DNA of 64,000 bases from Alteromonadaceae bacterium XY-R5 (GCA_001660395.1 LXWE01000001.1:868001-932000), one strand, 5' to 3'; positions 17,883 to 26,326 are shown, numbered from the stretch's first letter. The notes: generated by a model from the sequence alone, not told the origin. Program-made: numbers and translations.

Positions 17883-18347
17883 TTAATAGTAACGCACCTT
17901 ATTAATACGTTTGGGCCGGGCGGTAGAGAGATACAGATCATAAACGCGCTTAAAATCGAGTTTTAATTCTGTTGCGTAAGTATCCTCGCCCACCGGATAG
18001 GTTTTGATCACTTCAGCTCCGCGAATTACGCCATCTACAGAGGCTTGCAAGTTACTGTCTGTTACCACCAGGCTGGCAAGTGACTGGCGACCATCAAGCT
18101 TTTGTCCGTATACCTGTTCAGCCAGCTCGCGATAGGCATCGAGCTTCGAGGCTCTAATCGCCATCAAGGTTTTGGCGGTTTCATCTTGTCCACGTTGCGC
18201 TGAAATGGGCGCATAACCAACCGCCTTAATGACCGGATAGCTTTCGGGCTCAACCACTTCCCATTCGATATGCTTATCGAACATGGTTGTGCAGCCTCCC
18301 AGGCCTCCGAATAGAGTCATTAATGCAAATACTGAAGCTCGTTTCAT
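17883..18347 (-). CDS. flgP: Flagellar outer-membrane lipoprotein FlgP (LPP20 family)
   Basis: In Vibrio, FlgP is an outer-membrane lipoprotein needed for a functional sheathed/polar flagellum and forms part of the H-ring/basal-disk region. This 154-residue protein has a lipobox (LGGC, Cys about 19) and an LPP20 domain with VIKAVGYAPISAQRGQDETAKTLMAIRASKLDAYRELAEQVYGQ, which is typical. The partner flgO, adjacent to flgP in vibrios, is not next to it here. It is divergent from flgT, and a weak sigma-54-like site lies upstream. Confidence 0.9.
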   Translation of the reverse strand: MKRASVFALMTLFGGLGGCTTMFDKHIEWEVVEPESYPVIKAVGYAPISAQRGQDETAKTLMAIRASKLDAYRELAEQVYGQKLDGRQSLASLVVTDSNLQASVDGVIRGAEVIKTYPVGEDTYATELKLDFKRVYDLYLSTARPKRINKVRYY

Positions 18348-18400
18348 TTCTCACCACATCGTTGGTTAGCGTTGCCAGATAACGCGGACATTTGGAATTT

Positions 18401-18416
18401 AGCAAAAAGCATTCCC
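18401..18416 (-). promoter_or_regulatory. Possible sigma-54 promoter of flgP
   Basis: Minus strand GGGAATG-CTTT-TTGCT keeps the GG/GC spacing of a -24/-12 element and has a good -12 (TTGCT) but a poor -24. It lies 54 nt upstream of the flgP ATG. It is weaker than the other sigma-54 sites listed here. Confidence 0.35.
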
Positions 18417-18484
18417 ATTGTTTGTATCGGCCTTTGGCCGAATTTATTTAATCATTGCTCCAATTCATCATCAATTCGCTCTAC

Positions 18485-18500
18485 TGGTACGGTATCTGCT
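18485..18500 (+). promoter_or_regulatory. Sigma-54 promoter of flgT
   Basis: TGGTACG-GTAT-CTGCT: one mismatch in each box of TGGCACGNNNNTTGCW and correct spacing. The inferred start near 18512 lies downstream of the extended in-frame ATG 18418 and upstream of ATG 18547, which supports the shorter flgT start. Confidence 0.65.
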
Positions 18501-18546
18501 TAGCAATGTTCAAAACTCAGCGGCGTCAAAAGTAAGTCACTCATCG

Positions 18547-19719
18547 ATGTTGAAGCTAAATAACAAAACTACGAAAAACCTCTTAATCGCCATGGCGACA
18601 GTATTGATTACTGTTTCGCCTCTGCGTAGCGCTTATGCCATGTGGTTTGAAGCCAGTGGCAAAGCCACTATTCATGATGGCAATAAAGATCTTGCAAGAG
18701 AAATGGCAACGCAGGATGCGATCAAGCAGGCATTGTTATTTTCTGGCGCATCTGTCACCAGTGTTCAACAGATGGCAAATGGATTGCTCAAAGACGATAG
18801 ATTTGAAATTACTGCCAATGGTGAGGTAAACAATATCGAATTGATCGATGAAACCTACCATGACAATTACGTCAGTGTGCGTATTCGTGCCGACATTTTC
18901 CCTAAAAACAATCAATGCAAAGCCGCCGACTACCAAAAGAATATTGTCACCACCTGGTTTCCGATTAAGCATAAAGATCAGGCAACTCCCAACAATCTTT
19001 ATGACTTGGGCAAAGCCATGAGCGATCAATTTCGCCACCAGTTTGCGCAATATGGCCGCAACAGCCACATCAATCGTATCCACCCTGGTTATCTGGAAGT
19101 AGAAAGGGCCTCAACCACCGCCAATGTGATTCAACTAGCTCGCGAATATAACAGCCAGTATGTGCTGTTTGCCGAAATTGAAGACATTAGTCTGGACGAC
19201 AAAGAAACCAATAGCTGGAGTTGGCTGGCAACGCAAAAACGTAATTTAGCCATTCGCTTTCAGTTAATGGATGGCACAACGGGCGCATATGTGACGGGAA
19301 ATCAATACCAGATCCAGCCTGTATGGGAATTCGACAAATTCAAAAAACTGGATGTAGACAGCCAAACCTTCTGGAAAAGTGCATTCGGCGAACAAACGCG
19401 TAAATTACTGCAAAATATGGTCTTTGAAATCGATGATCTCATTGCCTGCCAGCCTGCCTACGCCCGAGTATTGCAGGTTCAACGCAATCAACTGCTGATC
19501 AATATGGGCCAGAATCAAGGCGTAGAAAAGGACGACAAACTTACGCTGTTCCAGCTTCAACAATATTACAGTGGTATGGGACGCCCCCAATATCGATACA
19601 GTTTATCGCCTTATAAATTGCGCGTGGCAGAGGTCTATTCCGATTCAGCACTGGTCATTCCGATGGATGATGAGATTCTGAGCAATATTCAGCCAAACGA
19701 TTTTGTTACCCGTCAATAG
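18547..19719 (+). CDS. flgT: Flagellar assembly protein FlgT (H-ring)
   Basis: Periplasmic H-ring protein that stabilises the basal body and stator attachment in vibrios. From the ATG 18547 the product is 390 residues with a Sec signal (LLIAMATVLITVSPLRSAYA) and the mature start MWFEASGKATIHDGNKDLARE, the typical FlgT N-terminal domain (DLAREMATQDAIKQALLFSGASV). A middle domain and the C-terminal MGQNQGVEKDDKLTLFQ segment follow. The longer in-frame start at 18418 would bury the signal and cross the predicted promoter. A terminator follows at once. Confidence 0.93.
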   Translation: MLKLNNKTTKNLLIAMATVLITVSPLRSAYAMWFEASGKATIHDGNKDLAREMATQDAIKQALLFSGASVTSVQQMANGLLKDDRFEITANGEVNNIELIDETYHDNYVSVRIRADIFPKNNQCKAADYQKNIVTTWFPIKHKDQATPNNLYDLGKAMSDQFRHQFAQYGRNSHINRIHPGYLEVERASTTANVIQLAREYNSQYVLFAEIEDISLDDKETNSWSWLATQKRNLAIRFQLMDGTTGAYVTGNQYQIQPVWEFDKFKKLDVDSQTFWKSAFGEQTRKLLQNMVFEIDDLIACQPAYARVLQVQRNQLLINMGQNQGVEKDDKLTLFQLQQYYSGMGRPQYRYSLSPYKLRVAEVYSDSALVIPMDDEILSNIQPNDFVTRQ

Positions 19720-19736
19720 GGTCTTCAAATACCCCT

Positions 19737-19765
19737 ACGCATGGTCCATAATGCCATGCGTTTTT
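19737..19765 (+). terminator. Terminator of flgT
   Basis: Stem ACGCATGG/CCATGCGT (8 bp), 9-nt loop, then TTTTT at 19761-19765. The next gene, tRNA-Arg, begins at 19767, so its promoter must overlap. CATAAT in the loop (19748-19753) with TTCAAA 18 nt upstream is a candidate -10/-35 pair. Confidence 0.85.
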
Positions 19766-19766
19766 C

Positions 19767-19841
19767 GTCCCCATAGTTTAATGGATAAAACGAGCCCCTC
19801 CTAAGGGCTAGATGTTGGTTCGATTCCAGCTGGGGACGCCA
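19767..19841 (+). tRNA. tRNA-Arg (anticodon CCU)
   Basis: 75-nt cloverleaf read by eye: acceptor stem GTCCCCA/TGGGGAC, D-arm GTTT/AAAC, anticodon stem AGCCC/GGGCT with loop CTCCTAA (anticodon CCT, decoding AGG), T-arm GTTGG/CCAGC with loop TTCGATT, discriminator G and encoded CCA (19839-19841). It is a single gene. I saw no integrase gene or duplicated 3' end downstream, so no sign that it is currently used as an attachment site. Confidence 0.95.
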
Positions 19842-20094
19842 TCTCGATAATCTCGGTTAACCCAAAACCATTCAAACGCATCTAAATCAAACACTTAGCG
19901 TACTTTCCGCCATTTCCATATTGTATTAAGATTAACCAAAATACATGGTTTTTAATGCCTGTTGTAGCACCTGTGTTACAACATAATGAGCACCAACACT
20001 TTGAACTTAAAAAATAGCTCAGGGGTTGATCATCCGGCTTCCACCTCGCATTTGTTGAATGCAGGAAAGAGAGCGCTCATTGCGAATAGTGGAT

Positions 20095-20141
20095 TGCATG
20101 AAAAAATAAACATTAATCCATTAATGCTCATTTTTCATGCA
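20095..20141. repeat. Nested palindrome in 339-nt intergenic region
   Basis: Outer arms TGCATGAAAAA (20095-20105) and TTTTTCATGCA (20131-20141) pair perfectly for 11 bp; an inner palindrome CATTAAT-CC-ATTAATG (20111-20126) forms a second 7-bp stem. A/T-runs lie inside the stem rather than after it, so it could act as a bidirectional terminator for the convergent tRNA and cupin genes or as a protein-binding palindrome. The remainder of 19842-20180 is AT-rich with no ORF or other recognisable element. Confidence 0.6.
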
Positions 20142-20180
20142 TAAAGCAAACACCTGAGCAAAATCAAATTGCAGCGCGTT

Positions 20181-20579
20181 TCAGCCTTGCTGAAGAATAT
20201 ACTCCCGCACACTTTCCTGCTCATTCGCATCATTGCGCGCCACTATGGCGATAGCATCTTCTGTGTCACTCAGGTTAACCGGCATATGCGGTACCCCGGC
20301 GGGAATAAAAATAAAGTCACCTTTAGTGTTGATACAGAATTGCTTCAGACTTTCGCCATAGTAGGTTTGCACATCACCTTTTAGCAAATAGATAGCCGTT
20401 TCAAATCCCTCGTGATAATGCGGCTTTGCCCGCGCCCCGGCAGGGATAATTACTACATTCATCGATATACCCGACGCCCCCGCGGTTTTACCCGAAATAC
20501 CAACGTAATTGGGTAATCTTTGTAAAGTGTCTATCTGAACATCCGGCCGAACAGTGACAATGCTTTTTTCAAGTTCCAT
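20181..20579 (-). CDS. Small single-domain cupin protein
   Basis: A 132-residue cytoplasmic beta-barrel protein. Cupin motif 1 is complete (GARAKPHYHEGFETAIYLLKG, about residues 48-68: two His and one Glu as metal ligands) and motif 2 as well (GDFIFIPAGVPHMPVN, with the third His). The substrate is unknown; such proteins include sensors, isomerases and dioxygenases. I take the ATG at 20579 because GGGAGAGA lies 6-12 nt upstream; the longer frame to 20612 lacks one. It is a lone gene between tRNA-Arg and a divergent secreted-protein gene. Confidence 0.88.
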   Translation of the reverse strand: MELEKSIVTVRPDVQIDTLQRLPNYVGISGKTAGASGISMNVVIIPAGARAKPHYHEGFETAIYLLKGDVQTYYGESLKQFCINTKGDFIFIPAGVPHMPVNLSDTEDAIAIVARNDANEQESVREYILQQG

Positions 20580-20772
20580 CTTTATCTCTCCCATAACTCG
20601 CCAAAACAACACCTAACGAAGAAACCAACTATAAGAAACTATCAATTAATGTTTGCAGTAAACTATTAATAGACTGCCTAATTATTGTTGAACTTAGCCA
20701 GATAACAAAAAGGCTGAAATGTAAAATTAATCTACCCTTATAGATATCCACATTTGATAAGGATATCTGCTG

Positions 20773-21258
20773 GTGAAACAACTGATTTGTCTACTGCTTC
20801 TATTCTCCCTTGCGTCGCAAGCAGCCGAACCTCGTTGCGAAAAAGAGCGCTTAATCGTTGAGAATATTCAGGACCGAATGCGACAGGGCTATAAAATCGG
20901 CGAAGACTTGCGAACCAAAGAACGCATGGCCAAAGCAGATTATACGGCCTGTATGCGTCAACCAACCCCGTCAGTTTCAGGGCCAGTTAAAAAAGCTACC
21001 AAAAATAAAGGGATTCCCCCTGGAAAAACGCAAATCACACAGAGCGAACAACCTGATTTCAACCGCTTTACCAGTTATACCAACTTCAGTGGCGCCAAAC
21101 TCAAAGCCTGGCAGCAGTTTTATCAGGAACCTGAACAATGCCTGGGTAAACACTATGAAATGCAAACCTTTGTGGCGTGCAGTAAAGCCCGCAAGGACGC
21201 CCTTAAATCATTTAGCCTGCACTGGGATGATGCCACGCAAACCTTGTCACCCGAATAA
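20773..21258 (+). CDS. Small exported protein, unknown
   Basis: 161 residues from a GTG start (20773) with AAGGAT upstream. An N-terminal Sec signal (MKQLICLLLLFSLASQAA) precedes a polar, Lys/Gln-rich mature part with four cysteines outside the signal (in EPRCEKE, YTACMRQ, EQCLGK and VACSKA), suggesting two periplasmic disulfides. I recognise no family. It is 57 nt upstream of the metal-ligand-rich protein, with which it may be co-transcribed, but nothing ties it to metals. Confidence 0.75.
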   Translation: MKQLICLLLLFSLASQAAEPRCEKERLIVENIQDRMRQGYKIGEDLRTKERMAKADYTACMRQPTPSVSGPVKKATKNKGIPPGKTQITQSEQPDFNRFTSYTNFSGAKLKAWQQFYQEPEQCLGKHYEMQTFVACSKARKDALKSFSLHWDDATQTLSPE

Positions 21259-21315
21259 TCATCCACACACAGAGCAAAGATTTCCTCCGTCCCTGAAGTC
21301 TGTTAGGATAAATCT

Positions 21316-21708
21316 ATGAACAGATTCGCACGTTTTCTTATCCCAATTCTGCTTCTGGCGTTTAGCCTGGGCGGGCGTGCATCTGCGCAATCCCTTGAGT
21401 TTCAGCATCAGGCTAAGATGCAAATGATGATGCAGATGTCTGCTAACGAACATCATCATGCCATGATGGATATGCCTGATTCGTCCCAGCATGCCTGCTG
21501 CGAGCAAAGCGATAGCCAGCATGACATGTCTGGCGCGCAGGATTGTCAGCAAAAATGCGACAACTGTCCGCCATCCCATGCCAGCGCCAGTCTGCTGGAT
21601 TTGGTGTTATTACCTAGTCAATCGATTCAATCAGGGCCATCGCCAACGCCCTTGCTTGGCTATTACCTTAGCCCGCACGAAACGCCTTATATTCCTCCCA
21701 TTGCCTGA
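21316..21708 (+). CDS. Exported His/Met/Cys-rich protein next to Cu efflux genes
   Basis: 130 residues with a Sec signal (ILLLAFSLGGRASAQ). The mature region 30-95 is packed with potential soft-metal ligands: MQMMMQM, EHHHAMMDM, HACCEQ, HDMSG, CQQKCDNC. The C-terminus is ordinary (LLDLVLLPSQ...). The ATG at 21316 has AGGATAA upstream. Composition and position before cusBA suggest periplasmic Cu/Ag binding, perhaps a scavenger or chaperone; this is inference. It lacks the CusF OB-fold signature I would expect. It is followed by its own terminator. Confidence 0.8.
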   Translation: MNRFARFLIPILLLAFSLGGRASAQSLEFQHQAKMQMMMQMSANEHHHAMMDMPDSSQHACCEQSDSQHDMSGAQDCQQKCDNCPPSHASASLLDLVLLPSQSIQSGPSPTPLLGYYLSPHETPYIPPIA

Positions 21709-21710
21709 TA

Positions 21711-21765
21711 GCCGGTTTGAGGGGATCAAATGATCCGAATACTCAACATCTCCGGCCCTTTTGTA
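21711..21765 (+). terminator. Probable terminator of the metal-ligand-rich gene
   Basis: Nested stem: GCCGG (21711-21715) with CCGGC (21752-21756), TTGAG with CTCAA inside, and GGATCA/TGATCC at the tip, followed by CCTTTTGTATTT. It separates the upstream gene from cusBA, leaving the latter to its own promoter. Confidence 0.6.
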
Positions 21766-21782
21766 TTTCACTTTTAATTAAA

Positions 21783-21876
21783 ACCAATTCGACTAAGAAA
21801 TCGTTCTGCTCAGAACCCTGACGCTAGACGAATGAAAGTTCTTAGCAGCGTTCAGATGTCGCTTAGTCGAGTTGGT
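21783..21876. repeat. 94-bp element with 15-bp terminal inverted repeats
   Basis: Arms ACCAATTCGACTAAG (21783-21797) and CTTAGTCGAGTTGGT (21862-21876) match in 14 of 15 positions. The interior has a small GTTCTG/CAGAAC palindrome and no ORF. It lies directly before the cusB ribosome site. The shape resembles a miniature inverted-repeat element or a large operator; there is no clear target-site duplication. Confidence 0.5.
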
Positions 21877-21895
21877 ATCTATACAGAGGCAATGT

Positions 21896-23161
21896 ATGAA
21901 GATTCAACAACTTATATTATTCGGCTTGCTCGGCCATAGCCTATTCACTCCAGCCGTGAGTATAGCGCAGCAACTTGATAAACAAGCTGCCCTAGAAAAA
22001 CTCACTAAGGCAGACACAGCAACCTCGTGGCGCTGCCCCATGCACAGCGATATCGTGCGCGACCACCCAGGCAAGTGCCCCATTTGTGGCATGGATTTAG
22101 TGCCCTTTTCCCCTCATAGCGACCACCAGCAAAGTGAAGGGGTGCAGGTGTCCGGGCAAATCCAGCAAGCCTTGGCCATCACCACTGAAACCGCCCGCGT
22201 GAGTAAACTGTGGCGTTATATCGAAACTTTCGGCGAAGTCAGTTATGACGAAAACGGCCTAACCCATGTACATCCTCGTGCGTCTGGCTGGGTAGAGAAA
22301 CTCCAAGTCAAAACCTTGGGGGAACGGGTGAAACAAGGTCAGCTACTTTACGAAATTTATTCACCTGAATTGATTGCTGCACAGGACGATTATTTGTCCC
22401 TCAAACGCAGCGGCATCAACAACCCAACGTTGTTGGAAAAAGGCCGAGTGCGTTTACGTTTACTGGGCATGGATGAGAGCCTGATAAAACAACTGGATGC
22501 GAATCAGCAGTCGTTTTATCGCGTGCCTTACTACGCGCCGCGAGATTCGGTCGTGGCGCGCCTGGATATCCGCGAAGGCATGTATGTCGAGCCAGCCAAT
22601 GAAATGATGATGTTGGCAGATACCAGCCATATCTGGGTATTGGCCAATGTATTTGAACATCAGCTCGACTGGGTGCGTGAAGGCAAATGGGTCGAGTTTG
22701 ATTTACCGGCGCTGGACATATACGCCCGCGAAGGCAAGGTGGAATACATTTACCCTGAGCTGGACCCGGCCACCCGCACCCTGAAGGTGCGCTTGTCTTT
22801 AGATAACCCGGACGACAGGCTCAAACCCGGCATGATTGCCAGTGTACGTATTTATGGTGGCCCCACTGAGCCGAGTCTGAATATTCCAGTCACCTCACTT
22901 ATCCAAACAGGTAAACAAAACCGCTTGGTGGTCAAAGATGCGGATGACCGTTTTGTGATCCGTCAGGTGTCTGTGGGTGTGGTCACCCAGGGCCGCGCGC
23001 AAATCTTAAGTGGCATCAATGAAGGCGATGAGGTGGTTACGTCCGGCCAGTTTCTGCTGGATGCCGAGGCGAATCTGCAACAGGCAGCCCAGCGCATGCA
23101 AAACACCGATGGCAATAATGCAGAGATGGCAGGCATGGATATGTCTGGCCACCAGCATTAA
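21896..23161 (+). CDS. cusB: Cu/Ag efflux RND periplasmic adaptor CusB
   Basis: Membrane-fusion protein linking the inner-membrane pump to an outer-membrane channel. It is 421 residues from ATG 21896 (AGAGG upstream; an in-frame start at 21872 is less likely). A signal peptide is followed by a heavy-metal-binding domain (WRCPMHSDIVRDHPGKCPICGMDL, about 45-68), a barrel-sandwich/lipoyl region (ASGWVEKLQVKTLGERVKQGQLLYEIYSPEL), a helical hairpin, and beta-barrel and membrane-proximal domains. The C-terminus MAGMDMSGHQH is another metal-ligand tail. cusA begins 9 nt later. Confidence 0.93.
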   Translation: MKIQQLILFGLLGHSLFTPAVSIAQQLDKQAALEKLTKADTATSWRCPMHSDIVRDHPGKCPICGMDLVPFSPHSDHQQSEGVQVSGQIQQALAITTETARVSKLWRYIETFGEVSYDENGLTHVHPRASGWVEKLQVKTLGERVKQGQLLYEIYSPELIAAQDDYLSLKRSGINNPTLLEKGRVRLRLLGMDESLIKQLDANQQSFYRVPYYAPRDSVVARLDIREGMYVEPANEMMMLADTSHIWVLANVFEHQLDWVREGKWVEFDLPALDIYAREGKVEYIYPELDPATRTLKVRLSLDNPDDRLKPGMIASVRIYGGPTEPSLNIPVTSLIQTGKQNRLVVKDADDRFVIRQVSVGVVTQGRAQILSGINEGDEVVTSGQFLLDAEANLQQAAQRMQNTDGNNAEMAGMDMSGHQH

Positions 23162-23170
23162 GGAGGCGCC

Positions 23171-26100
23171 ATGTTAGCCTGGATTATCAAACGCTGTTTG
23201 GGCCACCCACAGCTAGTGCTGGTATTTGCCCTGGTCGCTGCTTTGATTGGCGTTTCCAGTTTGAATCAACTGGCGGTGGATGCCATTCCGGATTTGTCGG
23301 ATGTGCAGGTCATCGTCAAAACTGACTACCCGGGGCAGGCGCCACAAATTGTCGAACAGCAAGTCACCTTTCCGATGGCCAACGGCCTGATGGCCGTGCC
23401 CAAAGCCAAAACCGTGCGCGGCTTTAGCTTTTTTGGCGACTCCTATGTGTATGTGATCTTTGAAGACGGCACAGACCCTTACTGGGCGCGCAGCCGGGTA
23501 CTGGAATACTTAAGCCAAATTACCGCCGACTTACCGGCGGATGCCACCCCAGAGCTTGGGCCCGATGCCTCAGGCGTAGGCTGGGTGTACCAATATGCCC
23601 TTACCGATCCAAGCGGTCAGCACAATATTCCCCAGTTGCGCAGCCTGCAGGACTGGTTTGTGAAACTGGAACTGCAATCCGTAGAAGGCGTCAGCGAAGT
23701 GGCCACCGTCGGTGGCATGGAGCAAACCTATCAGGTGGTGCTATCGCCCGCGAAAATGCTCCAGTATGGGCTGACCATCAGTCAGGTCCGTAATACCATG
23801 CAACAGGGCAATAGCGAAACCGGTGGCGGTGTGCTGGAGATGGCCGAAGCTGAATACATGGTGCGCGCCACAGGCTATGTGCAATCCCTGAAATATTTGG
23901 AAAATCTGCCCCTGGGCATTCGCAGTGAACAGGGTATTCCGCTGCTACTGAAACATGTGGCCACCATCCGCTTAGGCCCGCAAATGCGCCGTGGCGTGGC
24001 CGAACTGAATGGTGATGGCGAAGTGGTTGGCGGCATCGTGGTCATGCGACAGGGCGAAAATGCCCAGCGCACCATCGCCGCAGTAAAAGCTAAACTGGAA
24101 CAGATTAGTCCGGGGCTTCCCGAAGGCGTCGAGATAGTGCCTGTGTACGATCGCTCTACCTTGATCGAAGGCGCTGTAGATAATCTAAAGCACAAACTGG
24201 CCGAAGAAATTGTGGTCGTGATTCTGGTGTGTCTGGCCTTTTTACTGCACCTGCGCTCCACTTTGGTGGCGGTGATTTGTTTACCGCTAGCGGTACTGAT
24301 TGGTTTTATTCTGATGCAGGTGCTGAGCATCAACGCCAATATTATGAGCCTCGGCGGTATCGCCATCGCCATAGGTGCGTTAGTGGATGCCGCTGTGGTG
24401 ATGCTGGAAAACCAACATAAGCATTTAGAGCACTATCAACAGCAACATGGCTATCCACCTCAAGGTGTCTCGCACTGGAAAGTGGTTGCCGAAGCCTGTG
24501 TCGAGGTCGGCCCAGCGCTTTGTTTGTCCTTACTCATCATAACCTTAAGCTTTACCCCGGTTTTTGCCCTGCAAGGACAGGAAGGACGCTTGTTTGCACC
24601 ACTGGCACTGACCAAAACGCTGGTGATGGCCGCAGCCGCGCTGCTGTCTGTCACTCTGGTGCCAGTACTATTGGGTTATCTGGTGCGGGGGCGAATTCCG
24701 TCAGAACAGCAGAATCCCATCACCCGCATCCTGATTGCCCTATATCGGCCTGTGCTGAATAGCGCACTAAAAGCACCGCTGCTGGTTCTGGTACTGGCAC
24801 TGGGTATTGCCGCATCGGCTTATTATCCGCTGACCCATACCAGCAGTGAATTTATGCCGGAGCTGGAAGAGGGGGATTTACTCTACATGCCCACTACCCT
24901 GCCCGGCATTTCTATCGCTAAAGCCGCCGAAGTGCTACAACAAACGGACAGACTGATTAAGACAGTGCCCGAGGTGAAAAGCGTATTTGGTAAAGTTGGC
25001 CGCGCAGAAACCGCCACCGATCCTGCGCCGTTAACCATGCTCGAAACCACCATACAACTTAAGGACAAAAGCCAATGGCGAGCAGGCGTCGATTTAGCCC
25101 ATATCATCACTGAGCTGGAACAAAAGGTCACCTTGCCAGGGCTGACCAATGCCTGGGTACAGCCCATTAAAACCCGTATCGATATGCTCTCTACCGGGAT
25201 TAAAACCCCGTTGGGCTTAAAGATCAGCGGGCCAGATTTGGCCACCTTGCAACAGCTAGGACAGGAAGTGGAAGGCCTGCTCAGCCAGCTGCCGCAAACC
25301 CGCTCTGTGTATGCCGAGCGCAGCCATGCCGGGCGCTATATCGATATTCAGCCGAAACGGGAAATGGCCGCGACTTATGGGCTGTCCATCAATGATATTC
25401 AGCAGGTGGTGAAATATGCCATTGGTGGTGCCAATGTGGGGGAATCGGTACAGGGTCAGGAGCGTTACCCCATCAACCTGCGTTATCCGCGCGAATATCG
25501 CGATTCCATCGAAGCGCTTAAACAGTTGCAGTTTGTCAGCCCCAGCGGCCAGTGGGTAATGCTGCAACAAGTGGCGGATATTCAGATCACCCAAGGGCCC
25601 GCAGTGATCAAAAGCGAAAACGCCCGCCCCAATGCACTGGTGTTTATCGACGTCAATCCCGGCACCGGCCTGGACGACTACATGCAGTTGGCGAAGAAAC
25701 AACTGGCACAGCTCAAGCTGCCGCCTAAATACAGCATCAGCTTTACTGGTCAGTATGAGTATCTTGAACGGATGAAAGCGCGCCTGCTATGGGTAGTGCC
25801 AGCAACTTTACTGATTACCTTGCTGCTGTTGTATTTAACCTTTCAGTCGTTGAATCAGGCATTGCTGGTGATGGCTACCTTACCGGTAGCGTTAGCTGGC
25901 TCCTGCTGGTTTATCTATCTGCTTGGCTATCAGTTTTCGGTAGCGGTTGCCGTCGGCATGATCGCTCTGGCAGGCGTGGCGGCTGAGTTTGGTGTGGTGA
26001 TGCTGATTTACCTGAATCAGGCATTAAAAACCCATAAGGATATTCATACAGGGATTATGGCTGGAGCCGTGCAGCGGGTGCGACCAAAAGCCATGACGGT

Positions 26101-26326
26101 GATCACTATCGTCGCTGGCTTGCTACCCATTATGCTCGGTAGCGGTGTCGGTAACGAAGTGATGCAACGTATTGCCGCCCCAATGTTGGGTGGCATGATT
26201 TTAAGCCCACTGGTATCTATGTTTATCCTGCCCTGTGCACTGATGGCATTCAAAGGCTTACGTCAGCGCCAGTTGCGCCCCAGCAAATATGGCCCGCCAT
26301 TAACGGAAGAAAGTCAGTCGGGCTAA
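23171..26326 (+). CDS. cusA: Cu/Ag efflux RND pump CusA (HME family)
   Basis: Proton-driven trimeric pump exporting Cu(I)/Ag(I) from periplasm or cytoplasm. It is 1051 residues, as expected. TM1 lies at about 10-30; TM2-6 include IAIGALVDAAVVMLEN with the proton-relay Asp at about 406; a second half with TM8-12 ends LGSGVGNEVMQRIAAPMLGG. The HME signature FFGDSYVYVIFEDGTDPYWARSRVLEYL is present (about 90-115). Periplasmic Met residues in segments such as GISTKTPLGLKI-like (DMLSTGIKTPLGLKI) fit the CusA/CzcA group with monovalent specificity. It forms a two-gene operon with cusB; no outer-membrane cusC lies here. Confidence 0.93.
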   Translation: MLAWIIKRCLGHPQLVLVFALVAALIGVSSLNQLAVDAIPDLSDVQVIVKTDYPGQAPQIVEQQVTFPMANGLMAVPKAKTVRGFSFFGDSYVYVIFEDGTDPYWARSRVLEYLSQITADLPADATPELGPDASGVGWVYQYALTDPSGQHNIPQLRSLQDWFVKLELQSVEGVSEVATVGGMEQTYQVVLSPAKMLQYGLTISQVRNTMQQGNSETGGGVLEMAEAEYMVRATGYVQSLKYLENLPLGIRSEQGIPLLLKHVATIRLGPQMRRGVAELNGDGEVVGGIVVMRQGENAQRTIAAVKAKLEQISPGLPEGVEIVPVYDRSTLIEGAVDNLKHKLAEEIVVVILVCLAFLLHLRSTLVAVICLPLAVLIGFILMQVLSINANIMSLGGIAIAIGALVDAAVVMLENQHKHLEHYQQQHGYPPQGVSHWKVVAEACVEVGPALCLSLLIITLSFTPVFALQGQEGRLFAPLALTKTLVMAAAALLSVTLVPVLLGYLVRGRIPSEQQNPITRILIALYRPVLNSALKAPLLVLVLALGIAASAYYPLTHTSSEFMPELEEGDLLYMPTTLPGISIAKAAEVLQQTDRLIKTVPEVKSVFGKVGRAETATDPAPLTMLETTIQLKDKSQWRAGVDLAHIITELEQKVTLPGLTNAWVQPIKTRIDMLSTGIKTPLGLKISGPDLATLQQLGQEVEGLLSQLPQTRSVYAERSHAGRYIDIQPKREMAATYGLSINDIQQVVKYAIGGANVGESVQGQERYPINLRYPREYRDSIEALKQLQFVSPSGQWVMLQQVADIQITQGPAVIKSENARPNALVFIDVNPGTGLDDYMQLAKKQLAQLKLPPKYSISFTGQYEYLERMKARLLWVVPATLLITLLLLYLTFQSLNQALLVMATLPVALAGSCWFIYLLGYQFSVAVAVGMIALAGVAAEFGVVMLIYLNQALKTHKDIHTGIMAGAVQRVRPKAMTVITIVAGLLPIMLGSGVGNEVMQRIAAPMLGGMILSPLVSMFILPCALMAFKGLRQRQLRPSKYGPPLTEESQSG

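Noticed and set aside
18418-18546. N-terminal extension of flgT
   Set aside because: It would bury the signal peptide in the interior and crosses the predicted sigma-54 promoter; ATG 18547 fits better.
19767-20180. tRNA-Arg as an integration site for a genomic island
   Set aside because: No integrase, no direct repeat of the tRNA 3' end, and the genes beyond are ordinary in composition.
20858-21319. 153-codon ORF overlapping the small exported protein
   Set aside because: Shadow frame; no ribosome site, and the other frame has a signal peptide and sensible composition.
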